A stretch of 64,000 nucleotides of DNA from Marsupella aquatica. Its lineage: Eukaryota; Marchantiophyta. The stretch spans positions 3,224,001-3,288,000 of the forward strand of contig OZ316895.1 in NCBI GenBank assembly GCA_973895155.1, in the 5' to 3' direction. A program made the position numbers and the translations under genes. This document shows positions 47,443 through 60,012 of this stretch, one piece after another (position 1 is the first letter of the stretch; each line of letters opens with the position of its first letter). A model generated the notes under the pieces. The model saw only the letters and a list, made by a program, of their open reading frames with translations, did not search any database and was not told the origin of the DNA.

Positions 47443-48739
47443 AGTTTATTCAAATCTAGTCACTACAATATGTAATCATGCTTGGTTTGTTCTCTATTGC
47501 AGTCATGGTCTGCTTTTAGGGTAACATCAATGGTTTGTTAGTTTTCATGTTCTTTCTCTTGGCCTTTTACTGTATCAATGGTTTTCAGGCTGGCATTCAA
47601 TTATGGTGACAGTTCTTTCTAACCATGAGATAGACCTCACGGTGCTACTACTGACCTCTCCTATGCCCTAACACAACAATCTCCTAGCAGCTTGCACATT
47701 ATTGACATCCAATTGTCAGGCTGATTTGTTGACTCCCTGCAATGTCTGATTATTTGACAATCTCTTTGCATTTACTTCCGCTCAATATCATTTACTATTG
47801 ACAATATTGCGCAACTACAGGCATGGAGCTTGTGAGCACACCCCCAGTTCTTTGCTGTCAACTATAAAGGTTCCATTGCATGGGACTGTTTACCCCATTG
47901 ACAGGATTAGTACCGGCTCATGAAATGTGTGTTCATTATTGGTGGCTAACCCTGATCCATTTTTGGCCCAAGGCTTGTAGTTGGTGACGCTGGTGTTTGT
48001 TTGGGCAGTTTGCTTTTGGTTGGCGTGTGCTCTAACCCCTTGCATTTGTTTTTCTTCGTCCCCCCTGGTCTTACCCAAAATTGTCTTTAGAGTTACATTG
48101 GGTGGACTGTGGCCTTTCAATAATCAGAGAAAAGGTTCCACATAGCGTCGTCTGCACTGGGAAGCGTCTCGCTTCTCTTTTACCGAGACAGTTATTTCAA
48201 TTCAAAAACCAACCGTTACAGGCCACTACAGTAATTCGGTAAAGTCCGTTCGTTAGTGGGATTAAAGCGTCGAAGATACAGTTTACACTAACTGCAGTAA
48301 CGAATCCCGTCTTCGAGTCAGGGCAAACCGGCACACAGGTGCACAGCGGTAACTTACTAATAATAAAAAATTAACCTTCCCTTAATTAAAGTACCAGCAA
48401 GCGCCCCTTCCGTCGGGGGCGAATCGCGGGGTCTCCGAGTGCGCCCTCCAGGTTGACATGCCAGGACGACCAGGATGACTTGGCAGTTGAGTCCAGTGTC
48501 CGCACCCACAATAGAGGGGAACGGGCAACGGCCTTTCCCCTTTGCTCTGTTCCCGTGGTGGTCCGCGCTCCCGTACGACGGTGCTGCTGTTTATTTGTTT
48601 GTCTCGGTCGGAGACTCCGAACATGACAACTCGGCACGAACGACGGAACGATGGAACGAATGAGTTCCCATTTATTTGTACAGTACTTTAATAATGAAGA
48701 CGGGACATGGAAGGCACGGAGGAGGCGAGCTGGCGAGGG

Positions 48740-48764
48740 TTGCGTTGCGTTGCGTTGCGTTGCG
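48740..48764. repeat. (TTGCG)5 microsatellite
   Basis: Five perfect pentanucleotide units, 1.6 kb upstream of the FZR start codon in GC-rich sequence that may be leader or promoter. Confidence 0.9.
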
Positions 48765-50382
48765 TTTCCCCTCTCTCAATAATGCTTCAGCTGCTCCTTC
48801 TGCTGCCGGTGAGAGCCGTTGGGGGGCAGACGAGCAGAGCAGAGGAACACAAGCGCGGCACAGAAGGTTTTGCATTGTGAGTGCTTGTAGGAGTCGGTCG
48901 CCACCGTTCTCTTGGTACGGAACTAGAGGTGTGGGAGGTCGTTGTCGGTTTTTTGTTCCAGATTATTGGAATCCAGATGTGGTGCGATCAAGAGCATGAG
49001 TAGTAGATGAAACATCATACCGTCGTGGTCATTTCTGTTCTGCAATGGCCACGGCGCCTTTCTCGCCTGCGGTCGTGATGTAGACTGGTTTTCGCGAAAT
49101 AATCAGATTTGCAAATGGGGGAGAGGCAGGAGATTTGAATCTTGAATTGTTCTAGTGAGTCGAGTAGTGGCTTCGCGTCAGTGGTTACTCCCTGGAATTG
49201 AACTGTCTGTCCGATGTCCAGCACGATGCGAACGGATTCGGAACGATGAGGGTCGGGACGCGAGAAGTCGAATTGTCTGAGCTTTCGAGGTGAGAGGAGT
49301 TCTAATCCTTGGATTATCGGCGTATATTTGTTTGCTTCTCCCTACAGATGTTCCTGCAAAGTTTGTGTCTCGCTATAGCCCAACGGTAGGGTGATGCATA
49401 TGTGGAAGGCAGGAATTATAGAGTAGGTGGATTTGTTGTCGAGAAGAGCTCGATTTCCATGACTGAAGAGTCAGCTCTGGTTCTATCAATTTCCTTTTTG
49501 CAAGCATACTTCTTTCTCTGGCATTAGCTTTCCAAAGTGCACTTCACTTTATTCCGAGACGAGTCCTTCGTCGTGGTCCGTGTGATCTTTTGGATAGCAT
49601 TTTTCCTGTTTTTCGTTTTTAGTGATGAAGTCAATAAGGTTGCTAGTAGAGAGCTGCAGGGTTGGCTATTCTCGGCGATGGATGCTTGGTGGTAGATGGT
49701 TACGACTGGTGAGTCCGTAGAGGTGATGAATCCAAGGCGTTTGATGACCGAGAATCATTGTTCCCTTCGTAATTCACAACAGGGATAGGAATCTTGGTTG
49801 CCTCTTTGAATTCGGTGATGCTGTTCCCTGTTTCTTTATTTCCGGAGGAACGAGTCTATCGCAAATAGAGTCACTCTTCATTCAAAGATCCTCTGGAGTC
49901 CAGCAGCGATTGAAGAAACGAAGAAGTTCTAGGTCAGGAGGAGGGAAACACATAGATGGCGATGGGCCTCGAAGATCTTCTTCAGATTCTAATTTGAGAC
50001 GTTGCACTCTGATGGCTCTACCGATTCTCCACATGCTCAATATTTGTACATGGGTTCTTAAAGCATTACTTAATGGATATCTAATCTGAATGAAAAATGC
50101 CGACTACAGGTGAAGCCTAACGGAGGTGTGCGGGAGCGGATTCAGGGATGAACGTCTTCCGGAAGCCATTGGGCGAGACTTAGCCTTTAGAAGGCTAGCA
50201 ACGTGACGTCTGCGAGAATATTCTCCATAGCTTATTGGAAAACGGCATGCGCTATCCAATGCTTCATTGTTTTCCGTTCCTAAAGTCCTTAGAAGAGCGC
50301 GGACTGAACAAGTTGCGGCTCATGTAGTATCTGGCCGTTGTCGACATCACTTCTCTATAACTTCTCTCAGTCGGCTCAACGC

Positions 50383-53300
50383 ATGCGAGGGACAAATATG
50401 GAGGTGGAAGAAGGTACGGAGAACCGCGGACAACCTCCGGCGGGTGGAAGAGCCGCATTGAATTTACCAGCAGGCATGTCACTGGACTCTCTAAGATTGG
50501 AGACGCGGATGTCACGGCTGGGGCCTGGGTCTCCGATGAAGCAGCCTCTTGGAAACTCCAGTATGCCTGCTCCCTCTCCCACCCGCACTTCCTATAGTGA
50601 CCGTTTTATTCCTAGTCGCTCCAGCTCGAATCTAACAAACTTCTCCCTTCTGGATAGATCTCCGTCCGGAACAAATTCGGCACAGACGAATGAGAGTAGG
50701 GAAGATGGAGCAGCAGCTTATTCCCAGTTGCTGAGAACAGAACTCTTCGGACCGGAAGCGGGTTCTCTCTCACCGGCAACTCCAGAGAAAGCATTGAGTT
50801 TGAGTTCGAGGGATCCTACAAGGTCCCCCATGAGTCCCACTAGAAATCTCTTTAGATTCAAAACCGACCACAGGGCTGGCGGGATAAGCTCAAGACCCGA
50901 GTCCCCATATTCCTTATCCCCTGTTGGTGTTGATGGTGCCCTCACGGGCGTTGTGACAAGTCCTAGGAAAGCTCCAAGGAAGATTGCGCGATCCCCATAC
51001 AAAGTAAGTTCCTTCGTTCCTGCATTGATGCGCAAATATTGTTCCGAGTAATGGAGAGCTCTTTGTCCCTTTCCTGCTGCATTGTTCTCGTAGTGTGGGA
51101 GGGCCCTTCTTTGAGAGTGTCGTCCGTTAGCAATATGTCGCCATGGTGAACTCTCTTATCTGTCAATCAACAATGTGAAAAATGATCTCATTCAATCGTA
51201 CGAAGAACTTTGCGATGGTGACGGTGTTGTGTTGCCTGCATTATAATGTTTGTTCTAGCTTGTGATCAAGTTCTGCACCTGCTTGCGTTCGTCTGTTTAT
51301 GGTTTCTCCACCTGAACAACCGTCCACGTAACCTATCTTCGCCGGTACACATCAAGAGCAAATGAAAGGGATATTGAAATATGAACTTGGCAGGTGTTGG
51401 ATGCACCTGCTTTGCAAGACGACTTTTATTTGAACTTGGTGGACTGGTCATCCCACAATGTGTTAGCTGTTGGATTAGGCACCTGCGTATATCTGTGGAG
51501 TGCGTGTACTAGTAAGGTGAGCCGTTTTTCAACATTCCTTCAACTGCTGCACACGTTCACTTCATGGTCAGATCTGCTATCTGATAGGAACTCTGAGGGC
51601 CTGCTTTTTCACCTGTCGAACATGAAAGGACAGCTCTGAAACAGAGTCCTTGCATTTTCTAGCTTTTGAAGGATCTTCTCAATATCTTTAGCTCCATATA
51701 GCTGAGTATCCGGTGCATTTGCTCAATTGTAGCCTGACGAAATTTTGCAGATCACGGAGTTATCTTTTGATGTAGCTGGTCGGCTAGACCACGATTAAAC
51801 AATGAGTGGTGGTACTTGCAGGTCACGAAATTATGTGACTTTAGTCCACATGATATTGTTTGCTCGGTAGGTTGGACTCAGCGCGGGACGTACTTAGCAG
51901 TTGGCACCAATCTTGGTGAAGTACAGGTACGACATATCCTTCCTGGAATGAAACTCCTAAAACCCATCGAACTGCCATTGGGCTACTGGACGTATTCTGT
52001 TCGATTCGCATTAAAATGCGCACCGTTTTCCAGCCAGAAACTCTATTTCTTGCTGTGTCGGGATATTATGTTTTATTTCCTTCCAAGGAATTAGAGAATA
52101 TTTGCTCCTGTGTCTCGGGCTAATCCAAGCAGAAAGCAAGTGTGTCTCTCGCTGCACACTTATGCAAAAGAAAGATTTGTCTTATGGTAACAAGGAAGTC
52201 ACGCATGTGTATTGTATTAAAGCAATGGCATTGCCTCTGGTCAGAGCTGCAGAGTCCTGTCTTACAGCTCACTGGGCAAAGAATTGTGTTTTATTATTGT
52301 TCGTCTAAAATATTCTTCCTAATTGTATCCCAAGCAACTTCCTGCAGATTTGGGATGCAACTCGTTGCAAAAAGGTTCGGACAATGGGAGGCCACCGCAC
52401 CAGGGTAGGGACTCTCGCCTGGAGCTCTAATATCCTATCTTCTGGCAGCCGGGATCGAAACATCTTGCAGCGCGATGTTCGTGTTCAAGAAGATTTTGTT
52501 AGCAAACTTGTGGGCCACAAGTCAGAAGTAAGCTCCAACTTTTAGGATTGAGATCCTCCTGAAGGCGGAATGACTTCTTGTGTTTGAAAGAGAAGACCAA
52601 AGACAGTTGTAATATGGTGGAAGTATGAGCTCGCGATGTTGAGGTACGCATTAACAAGTTCTATTGTTTCCAGGTTTGTGGCCTGAAATGGTCGTATGAT
52701 GACCGAGAACTAGCTTCTGGAGGCAACGACAATCAAGTGAGATGACTTCCATTCATTCTTCTCCAATATCATTGTCAATAGATTTCGGATTTTTCAAGTT
52801 TTTCTGGATATCGATTGCTTTACTGTCGATGATTTTATGGATGCTGTCAATGATGCTATACCAGATGTATGAGCATGAGAAAGGAGCCTCAACTATGCGT
52901 TTTTGCAGTTGTTTGTCTGGAATCAACAGTCTACGCAACCTTTTCTGAAATTTAGTGAGCACACGGCAGCTGTCAAGGCTATTGCCTGGTCTCCACATCA
53001 ACATGGGCTGTTAGCATCTGGGGGAGGGACAGCTGATCGCTGTATACGATTCTGGAACACAGCAACAAGCACAGCTCTTAATTGTTATGATACCGGTAGC
53101 CAGGTACATATTCAGGTTACTTTTGAGTGTATTTTTGTTCTACTGTGAAATGCGTGTTTGACGTTGGCACTCAGAGCATCTATTCGTAACGCGGTTAAGT
53201 TGCCTACATCAATGGCATTGGTCATGTGGAACTGAATTATTGCTGCGTCTGGTGGCAGGTTTGCAATCTTGTTTGGTCAAAGAATGTGAATGAACTTGTA

Positions 53301-54053
53301 AGCACTCATGGGTACTCTCAAAATCAGATTATTGTTTGGCGTTATCCAGCTATGTCAAAGGTGTGTATATTACAAATTCCACTCTCCGGACGTTTTTGTT
53401 ACCTATGTATGTAGAGCTAAAGAGGCACTCTCGTGGAGGTTCGTTGGGTGTATTTCACGGGAACACTGATTATGATAAATGATTTCTTTGAAACGATTTT
53501 GTCTTTGTTTCCTTTCTTGGTGCAGCTTGCAACTCTGACTGGTCACACCATGCGAGTTCTATATCTTGCCATCTCCCCCGATGGTCAGGTATATTCATCA
53601 TTTCCAACTATGGTGGTATCTTGCATTTTGAAGATTGACGGAGCCAGTTCATGTAGGACAGAAACTTCCCTTCAGTTACCTTGTTGAAGTGTGAGAAGTG
53701 ATTCCAACTGATTCACACATTCAAGCCGATTTCCTAATCCACTAACGCAACTATTTCTTTCGATAATTTGGGGTTTACTATCGCAGACAATTGTCACTGG
53801 AGCTGGAGATGAGACATTACGATTTTGGAATGTCTTCCCATCACCTAAGTCACAGGTGCCTTGCATAGTAATACTGTTTTGTTCTCTAGTTTGCCACTTC
53901 GATTGGATTTGCCTACAGTTTCTCCATATTGGTCTATTACATTTTGTTCCGCCAAAGTTACTGACTCAACTTCGATGTTTGTTGTTGTTTCTATTGTAGA
54001 GCGCTGTTCGTGACACAGGCGTTTGGTCGCTCGGGCGCACTCACATACGTTGA
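50383..54053 (+). CDS. CCS52A: CCS52A/FZR (Cdh1-type) activator of the APC/C
   Basis: Ten exons: 50383-51003, 51394-51516, 51822-51926, 52348-52527, 52674-52736, 52909-53103, 53259-53360, 53526-53588, 53787-53855 and 54000-54053, giving 524 aa; all nine introns are phase 0. The N-terminal region carries the C-box DRFIPSR (73-79) and the RSPYK motif (203-207) just before [11 protein letters not shown] seven-bladed WD40 propeller follows (about 208-505) with family signatures such as [11 protein letters not shown] and [11 protein letters not shown]. The protein ends LGRTHIR, the C-terminal Ile-Arg tail that docks on the APC/C. It brings substrates to the anaphase-promoting complex, and in plants promotes mitotic exit and endoreduplication. 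A second in-frame ATG at 50398 has a better context (A at -3, G at +4), so the true start may be five codons later. Confidence 0.96.
51751..51798 (+). other. Decoy copy of the FZR exon 3 start inside intron 2
   Basis: TTTTGCAG followed by ATCACGGAGTTAT (51743-51763) mimics the real junction TTGCAG-GTCACGAAATTAT at 51816-51834. It opens in the right phase, encodes about 15 residues and hits TAA at 51796-51798. Use of this acceptor would truncate FZR before the second propeller blade. Confidence 0.5.
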
Positions 54054-55205
54054 AATTGTTTCCCTTTGCGTTCAAGGGATTTCAGTCTGCAGATTTGCAT
54101 CCCATATTTTAAATCCGGCATGCATCATGTAAATGTACAGAGGTCGTGACACTTGTCATCGCAGAAATTTGATACGCCAGTGGCCTAATTTTTGTCCCTC
54201 TCCGTCTCACTCTGCTTGGCCAACATTTATCCGAACCGAGCTTCCGAGTTGAAAGAGAAAGTTGACCATCGTCGAACACAGTTGGCGAACAGTGACAACA
54301 TTTAGAGGTGAATGCCGTGTTTTGAGGCCAGTCATTTTCTCTTCGATAGTTGATGCGAAAGATATTCAAATATATTGGACTGATGTGTGAGGGTTTTGGT
54401 TGCAGGGATGACTGGGCAGCTCTCCTCAGGTTTGGCAAAAGCTGAATATAAACAGCAATTCGAGGTTTTCTTATTACTTATTACTGATGATGATTCTCTT
54501 ACGTGATACAGCACTGCTGATCAGTATGAGTTTCTGAAGTGGTTGTAGTTGTATTGGTAGATTGTCAAGATATTCTAGTGTTACAGGTTCCCAGTCGTCT
54601 ACGGCAGAATTGTTGCCACGTATCCCTAATTTCTTGTTCGGAAGGGAAATCTCTTGATAAGAAATTGTGTGTCCTCAGTTACTCTTCTCCAAAGGCAGAA
54701 GAGTGCATTTTACAAGTCAACATTCCTTAGTGTGCACCTCTAAGTTTGTTCTATGTGAATTGAGGGAGGTGATTGATACAGTCGTGTATATTGACTACGG
54801 CCTCCTTGCATCTTTATCCTGGTGACTTCAAAGATTGAACCTACAGGGAAGTGAAATTGGCACTCTTTGATCAGGACACAGGAAACTGATCCTGAAATTT
54901 TTCGGACGACAACGCTGCAAGGAATCGGAAGTACTCGTATGATACTTTCTACATACTTAGAGAAAGACTCAAGCAAACAACTATGAAAGCTCCCACAAAA
55001 ACCAAAGACCAAGCATAGTAGACGATCTCAACCATGAGTTCCGACTTAGTTATTTACTTACCAACCTACGAGAAGAGTCCCAAAACATGCATTTCTGAAA
55101 ACCCAGACAACCCAAAATATAAAGTTACAGCACAGCTCGAAATGTTAGTATGTGTATCCAGGAAGTGGTCAATTTTCCTACTACACGATGTCGGCAATAC
55201 CGAGT
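54054..55205. other. FZR 3' flank
   Basis: 1.15 kb between the FZR stop and the first LTR of copy B. It presumably starts with the FZR 3' UTR. No coding region, RNA gene or recognisable repeat seen. Confidence 0.55.
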
Positions 55206-55941
55206 TGTTGGATTGAAAATGTAGTTGAGGTGAACCTAGAAAATGGGGTCATACACACTAGAACACCTTCTCTATAATGAAAGTTCTCCAATAAATAGGC
55301 CCTCATGCTCTTGGTAGACCACCCTTTAGGCTTTACCAGGGCCAAGGGTGTGGAAGTTTTCAATGCAAAGCTTAATTAGAAGTCCCTAAAGGGAGAGTCA
55401 TATACACACTGGTGAAGCTCCTAGTTGAGCTCCGGCAAATTAGGGCGCCAAGTAGTAACCGTAAGCAAGACAAAGGCAAGTGGTGAAATAACTCTTTGTC
55501 GTTATATATTATTGAACTATGACGTATTTCTTCATGACGATACAACCATGATTCATGCCACACTCACGTAGTCGACACAATCCATACGTGGTTCACTTCT
55601 TTTCCAAGGTTACGTCCACACGAACACTTCAACTTTACTTCAGAATAGTCAAACACACAAGCTCTCTCTCTTCCTCAAGTTGCTTCGTTACAATGAGCAA
55701 ACACTACATCCCAACGGCTTACACTAGCCTTAGTATATACAAGGTCCCAGACGACTAATTTAACCTCAGCTAAGACCCTAATTGTGGTTAACCTAAGTGT
55801 TGTAACCTATGAGTCACCAGACTAAGAGCAATCCTTAGCATATAGTGTGAGCAGTAATTGGTTGGTTTGGTTCACTGGTAAACTAAGTAGTTAGCGAGAT
55901 CTAAGGGAAGGCTAAACGGTAATTTGTCCTAAACTCCAACA
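55206..55941 (-). repeat. 3' LTR of Copia copy B
   Basis: 736 bp with short terminal inverted repeats TGTTGGA / TCCAACA. The left end in window coordinates is preceded by CGAGT, a candidate 5-bp target duplication whose partner is outside the window. The LTR is about twice as long as that of family A/C. Confidence 0.85.
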
Positions 55942-56599
55942 CCCCCTCTTGACTTGATCTCGTTATATAGAGGAGTCAAGTGTATGAACAAAGCAAAGTT
56001 GCGGAGACGAAGAGAATGTGATCGATATAGACGTTGCGGGAATCAGCATTGCACATATTACTGGTGATGTTGGGTTTCATATCAGCATTGGCCTGGATTT
56101 TGTATGATTCGCTGTTCTGCCATCACGGAGGAACACAAGAGGTAGATGACGTTGGTCCGACTATTCTTCTGGTCCAAGAAAATGTACTTGCTGCGATGGG
56201 GCCAGCTAAGCGCCGAACACCAAAAGAAGTTTGGCTAACCGAGAATCCGAAGAGATTGGATGAAGAGCGAGTGCCACAGACTGAAGTGCAGAATTCTCCA
56301 AAGCCACCTAGATGGTATTACGCAGTGGCATGAGGGCCACGGCCTGGAATATACACTACGTGGGAGGAAGTAGAGCCACTAGTCAGTGGCTATCGAGGCA
56401 ATAAATTCAAGTCCTTCAGAACTAGATAGGAGGCTGAGAATTATATGTTGCAATATAGTGCAGGGCCTCACTAGTGCTAGGATGTAACAAATCAACAAGA
56501 AGTAGGAATGAGGTGTTATTACCGGCGCATAGATGGTGAATCTGTGGACGTAACTTGAGTTGAACCACTTATTGCCAACTAGTAGGAAGCACCTTTGTA

Positions 56600-59500
56600 A
56601 CGATCTCAACAACTTGATCCTCTAATTTAACATGTTGGATCAAGACTTCCTCTACAAGTACTCTCTCTCTAATAAAGTGATGATGACTTTTGAGATGCTT
56701 GTTTTGGCGTGAAATACCGGATTTTTTGTTAGTTTGATTGCGCTCATGTTGTCGCAGTACATGTGTAGATCCTAACTGGTTGGAATGGAAGAGTTTATTA
56801 GATCGTTGGCAACGTCAGCGCTTTTCAACATGAGGTCAGCTGGTCCGATGCTGTGTTGCTGAAGTTCTTCCACTAGGTGTTTCAGGTATACACCCTCTTG
56901 GGCACCCTGTGAGAGAGCTCGGTACTCAGCTTCAGTAGTGGAGCGGGAAATAGTCGACTGTTGTTTGGAGCTCTAGGCTACGGGACCCATAGCAAGTTTG
57001 TGGACGTAGCCCCTTGTTGATCTTTGAGTGTTGGGACAGGAGTTTCCCTAGTCAACATCAGTATAACCTTGAAGCTTGAGTGGCCCTCCCTTTTCATAGA
57101 ATACTCCAAGGTCCATGGTTCCTTTGATGTATTTGACAATGTGCATGGCAATGTCAAAGTGTGCTTGTTGAGGTTGACTCATGAATCTACTGATTAATCC
57201 CATTGAGAACGAGAGATCGAGCCTGGTATTAGCAAGGTAGATAAGTTTGCCTACTAGTTGGCAATAAGTGGTTACGTCAATGTCGGGAGTGCCTGTCTCA
57301 GCAAAGAGTTCAAGACCTTCAGGGAGGGGCGTAGATGTTGGTTTGCAGGTGTCCATGCCTGACTCTTGAAGTAGCTGTACGTTGTGCATAGAACTATTGA
57401 TGCAAGAGAACGCCGCTAGTCAAAAAATGAAAGTCTACACCTAGAGAGCGCCTAACAAGCCCCAAGTCTTTAATCTTATATTTGGATTGTAGTCGTAGCA
57501 TGATCTCAACAATGAGTTGCTGGCTGCTCCCAGTTATCAATAGATCATCTACAAACAAGAGAACTATAACAATTTTCTCTTCATGATGGCGTATATAAAG
57601 ATTGGGGTCTAATGAGCTTCTGACGCACCCAATGGATTTGAGAAAAAGGTCTACTTCTTCATACCACGTTCGAGGACTTTGTTGAGACCGTAGATTGACC
57701 TTCTAAGTCTACAAGCTAATTTTTCTTGTTTGGGTGCTAGAAAACTATCGTTCGTGGAGTCAACAATAAGGGCGATGCAGAGATCAATTAACATACTCAA
57801 CTGTGAGTGACATATGAAACTCATCATATTTTGCTGGCAGGTTGGTAATACATCCCGAAGGTGGCCGGGTACGCTCAAGGTTTTGATGTCGAGCTCAATG
57901 GACCTTAAGTGGCACATTTCGTGTAGGTGAAGTTATATCAGATGGAGTAGTCGAAGGAATCTCGCTTAGTGAAGGAGCATCATCGAGTGAAGGGGTGTTA
58001 TTTGTCAAGTCCTCAAGTGGACTGATAATATTCGGGGAAGATCAAGGTATCCGGAGCAATAGTATTGCTCAACTCAGTTTGAGTGTCGGTCAAATAGACT
58101 CTCTTTTTAGGTAGTGGCTAGTGATGAAAAATCACCAGGAGTTGCTTTATCAACTATAACGTCACGAGAAATTAAGATGTTCCAAGTTGCTGGGTCAAAG
58201 CATCAGTATGCCTTACTCTGGTCATGGTACCCTATAAGAATACATTTAATGGACTTGGACCCAAGCTTGGTCCGATGTTCTTTTGAAATGTGGACATACT
58301 TAGGCAGTGCTTCCAATAATGCAAAAATGACCAACTTTTGGTGGAGTAGAGTGAACACTTTCAAACGGGGTTGATAAATCTAGGGCTCGGGTACTACAAC
58401 GATTGTTTATATGATTGGCTGTGCATACCAGTTCCTCCCAAAGAAAACTAAGATGGAGCGTTAGACCCAAATGCTAAGGTTCGAACAATTTCAAGTAGAG
58501 TCCTATTCTTCCTTTCAGTCACCCCGTTCTGGTGAGGAGTTCTGGCCATTGTTAGTTGTTGGGCCACTCCCTGAGATTTACAAAAGGACTGAAATAGCTC
58601 AAACATATACTCTCCCCCTCTATTGGTACGTAGACATGCTATTCTATGGCCGAGAGAGACATCGACACTTTGTTTAAAGTTTTTGAACTTCTCTGAAGCT
58701 TTGCTTTTAACCTTTAGGAAGTAGACCCTTGTGTGCCAAGAATAATCATCCGCAAAGGTGAGAATATACCTGGCACCAAGGAGCAAAGCGTGGGCAATGG
58801 ATTGCAAAGGTCACTGTGGACTAGTTCAAGTAGTTGTGTTGCTCAAAAGTTGGCCACCTTGGGAATACTACTCCGAGTTTGCTTGCCTTTCATGCAGGTC
58901 TCACATATGTGCTGGTCAGATGTCAGCATAGGAGCTCCCGTGATGAGTTTGCTTTGAGTCATGTACATGAACTAGACGCTGAGAGCTAGAATGGCCTAGA
59001 CGTCAATGCCAGAGTTGATGAGTTGGTAGCCGGACTCAGCCACATGACACTGAGACAAGACCTTGGAGTGAAGTTGCGTTCTGTTGTTGAGATGTATGGG
59101 ATTCACACTCAACACGTCAATGTTGTACATCTTATTGTAGGGGTCATGTGTACCCTTGAGACAGATTTGAGGAGGTCGCCGGTTGTTAAATACATAGCAA
59201 TATTTTGAATTGAAGAGAACGGAGTGATCTTGGTCAGTGAACATCCCTACTAACAACAACTTTCTAGTGATACTAGGCACATACAAAACATCACAGATGG
59301 ATTTATTGCTTGAAAGTGGAATACATCTGGATCTAGAGATTGGCATCTTGGATCCACTAGCACTCAAGACACCTAACGTGGGCGGTGTGCTGCAAAGAGT
59401 GGAAAAGCTAGACTGGTTACAACCGATGTGAGTCAATGCCCCACTATCTAAGATCCAGTTATGAGTAGCAGGATTGTGGCCGTCAAACTTGCGAAGCATG

Positions 59501-59600
59501 GCCTCAAGTGTAAGGGCCGATGATGGGCCTTCGTTGCTGCTGTTGTTCTTCTCTGAATCACTATCTCCAATGTCACCATGGACAGCAAGGTATGACCTGG
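56600..59600 (-). pseudogene. Copia gag-pol polyprotein remnant (copy B)
   Basis: On the minus strand, protease keeps the intact WILDSG motif (about 59450). GAG-preintegrase and integrase follow with HSDLCNP and HQNGVTERKNRT, but the second catalytic Asp reads Asn (LRTNRGGEY). RT has FVDD (about 57550) and GLKQ-like YGLN. The N-terminal part of RT before the SIYGL block appears deleted (57917-58450 does not read as RT). RNase H (about 56600-57060) is present with stops, including the family SRSTTEAEYRAL stretch. The 600 bp between RNase H and the LTR is non-coding. Not functional. Confidence 0.88.
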
Positions 59601-59655
59601 AGCCAATACTTTGATGCTTTGGATGCTCTAAGTGAGCTCACGCGTGTGAGCAACG

Positions 59656-59998
59656 TGTTAGGTATTTACTCAAGGTCTAGGGTTACAACATGTAACCATA
59701 GTTAGACTAACCATAGTCGGAGATGTGGTTAGGTTAACTAGGATGCACACTATATGCCAAGCGGTGTTTGCTTGGATAAGTGGAACTTAGGCGCATTGTT
59801 ATGGAGCCACTTGAGAGATAAAGGAGAGCTTACACTTGGAGACTTGGTATGGCCGACGGGCTTAGAGTTCAATAAAGTTCTCTTGTGTGTTCCCGTAGAC
59901 GTAGCCTCAAGGAGGTGAACCACGTATCTCTTATGTCGACTACTTGCACATTGGATGTGTCATGTGCTTACCATTGCGATTGTCGTCTATGCTCTACA
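59656..59998 (+). repeat. 5' LTR of Copia copy C
   Basis: 343 bp, TGTTAGG...CTCTACA, with an AATAAA hexamer at 59871-59876. Full-length match to the 3' LTR of copy A. Confidence 0.93.
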
Positions 59999-60000
59999 AT

Positions 60001-60012
60001 TGGTATCAGAGC
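60001..60012 (+). other. Primer-binding site, initiator-Met tRNA
   Basis: TGGTATCAGAGC, two bases after the LTR end, is complementary to the 3' end of plant initiator methionine tRNA, the usual Copia primer. Confidence 0.93.

Larger units (their letters stand above)
46498..50382. other. Spacer and FZR upstream region
   Basis: Contains a SINE (47299-47442). Three diverged units of CCCC...GTGTCAACTATAAAG text lie at 47125-47190, 47220-47272 and 47842-47890. From about 48100 the sequence is GC-richer and probably includes the FZR promoter and 5' UTR, with a (TTGCG)5 microsatellite at 48740-48764. No supported coding region. Confidence 0.55.
55206..59655 (-). mobile_element. Ty1/Copia LTR retrotransposon, copy B, split by copy C
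   Basis: Reads on the minus strand. The 3' LTR is 55206-55941, and a polypurine tract (AAGAGGGGG on the minus strand) abuts it. RNase H, RT, integrase, GAG-preintegrase, protease and the end of gag follow toward 59655, where the coding remnant stops abruptly at the LTR of copy C. Its LTR length, protein sequence and polypurine tract differ from copies A and C, so it is a different family. Its 5' part and 5' LTR should lie beyond copy C outside the window. Confidence 0.92.

Noticed and set aside
56034-56333. 99-codon plus-strand frame with a hydrophobic start, as an envelope-like gene
   Set aside because: It lies antisense within the 3' non-coding part of copy B, so it is not in the orientation of that element.
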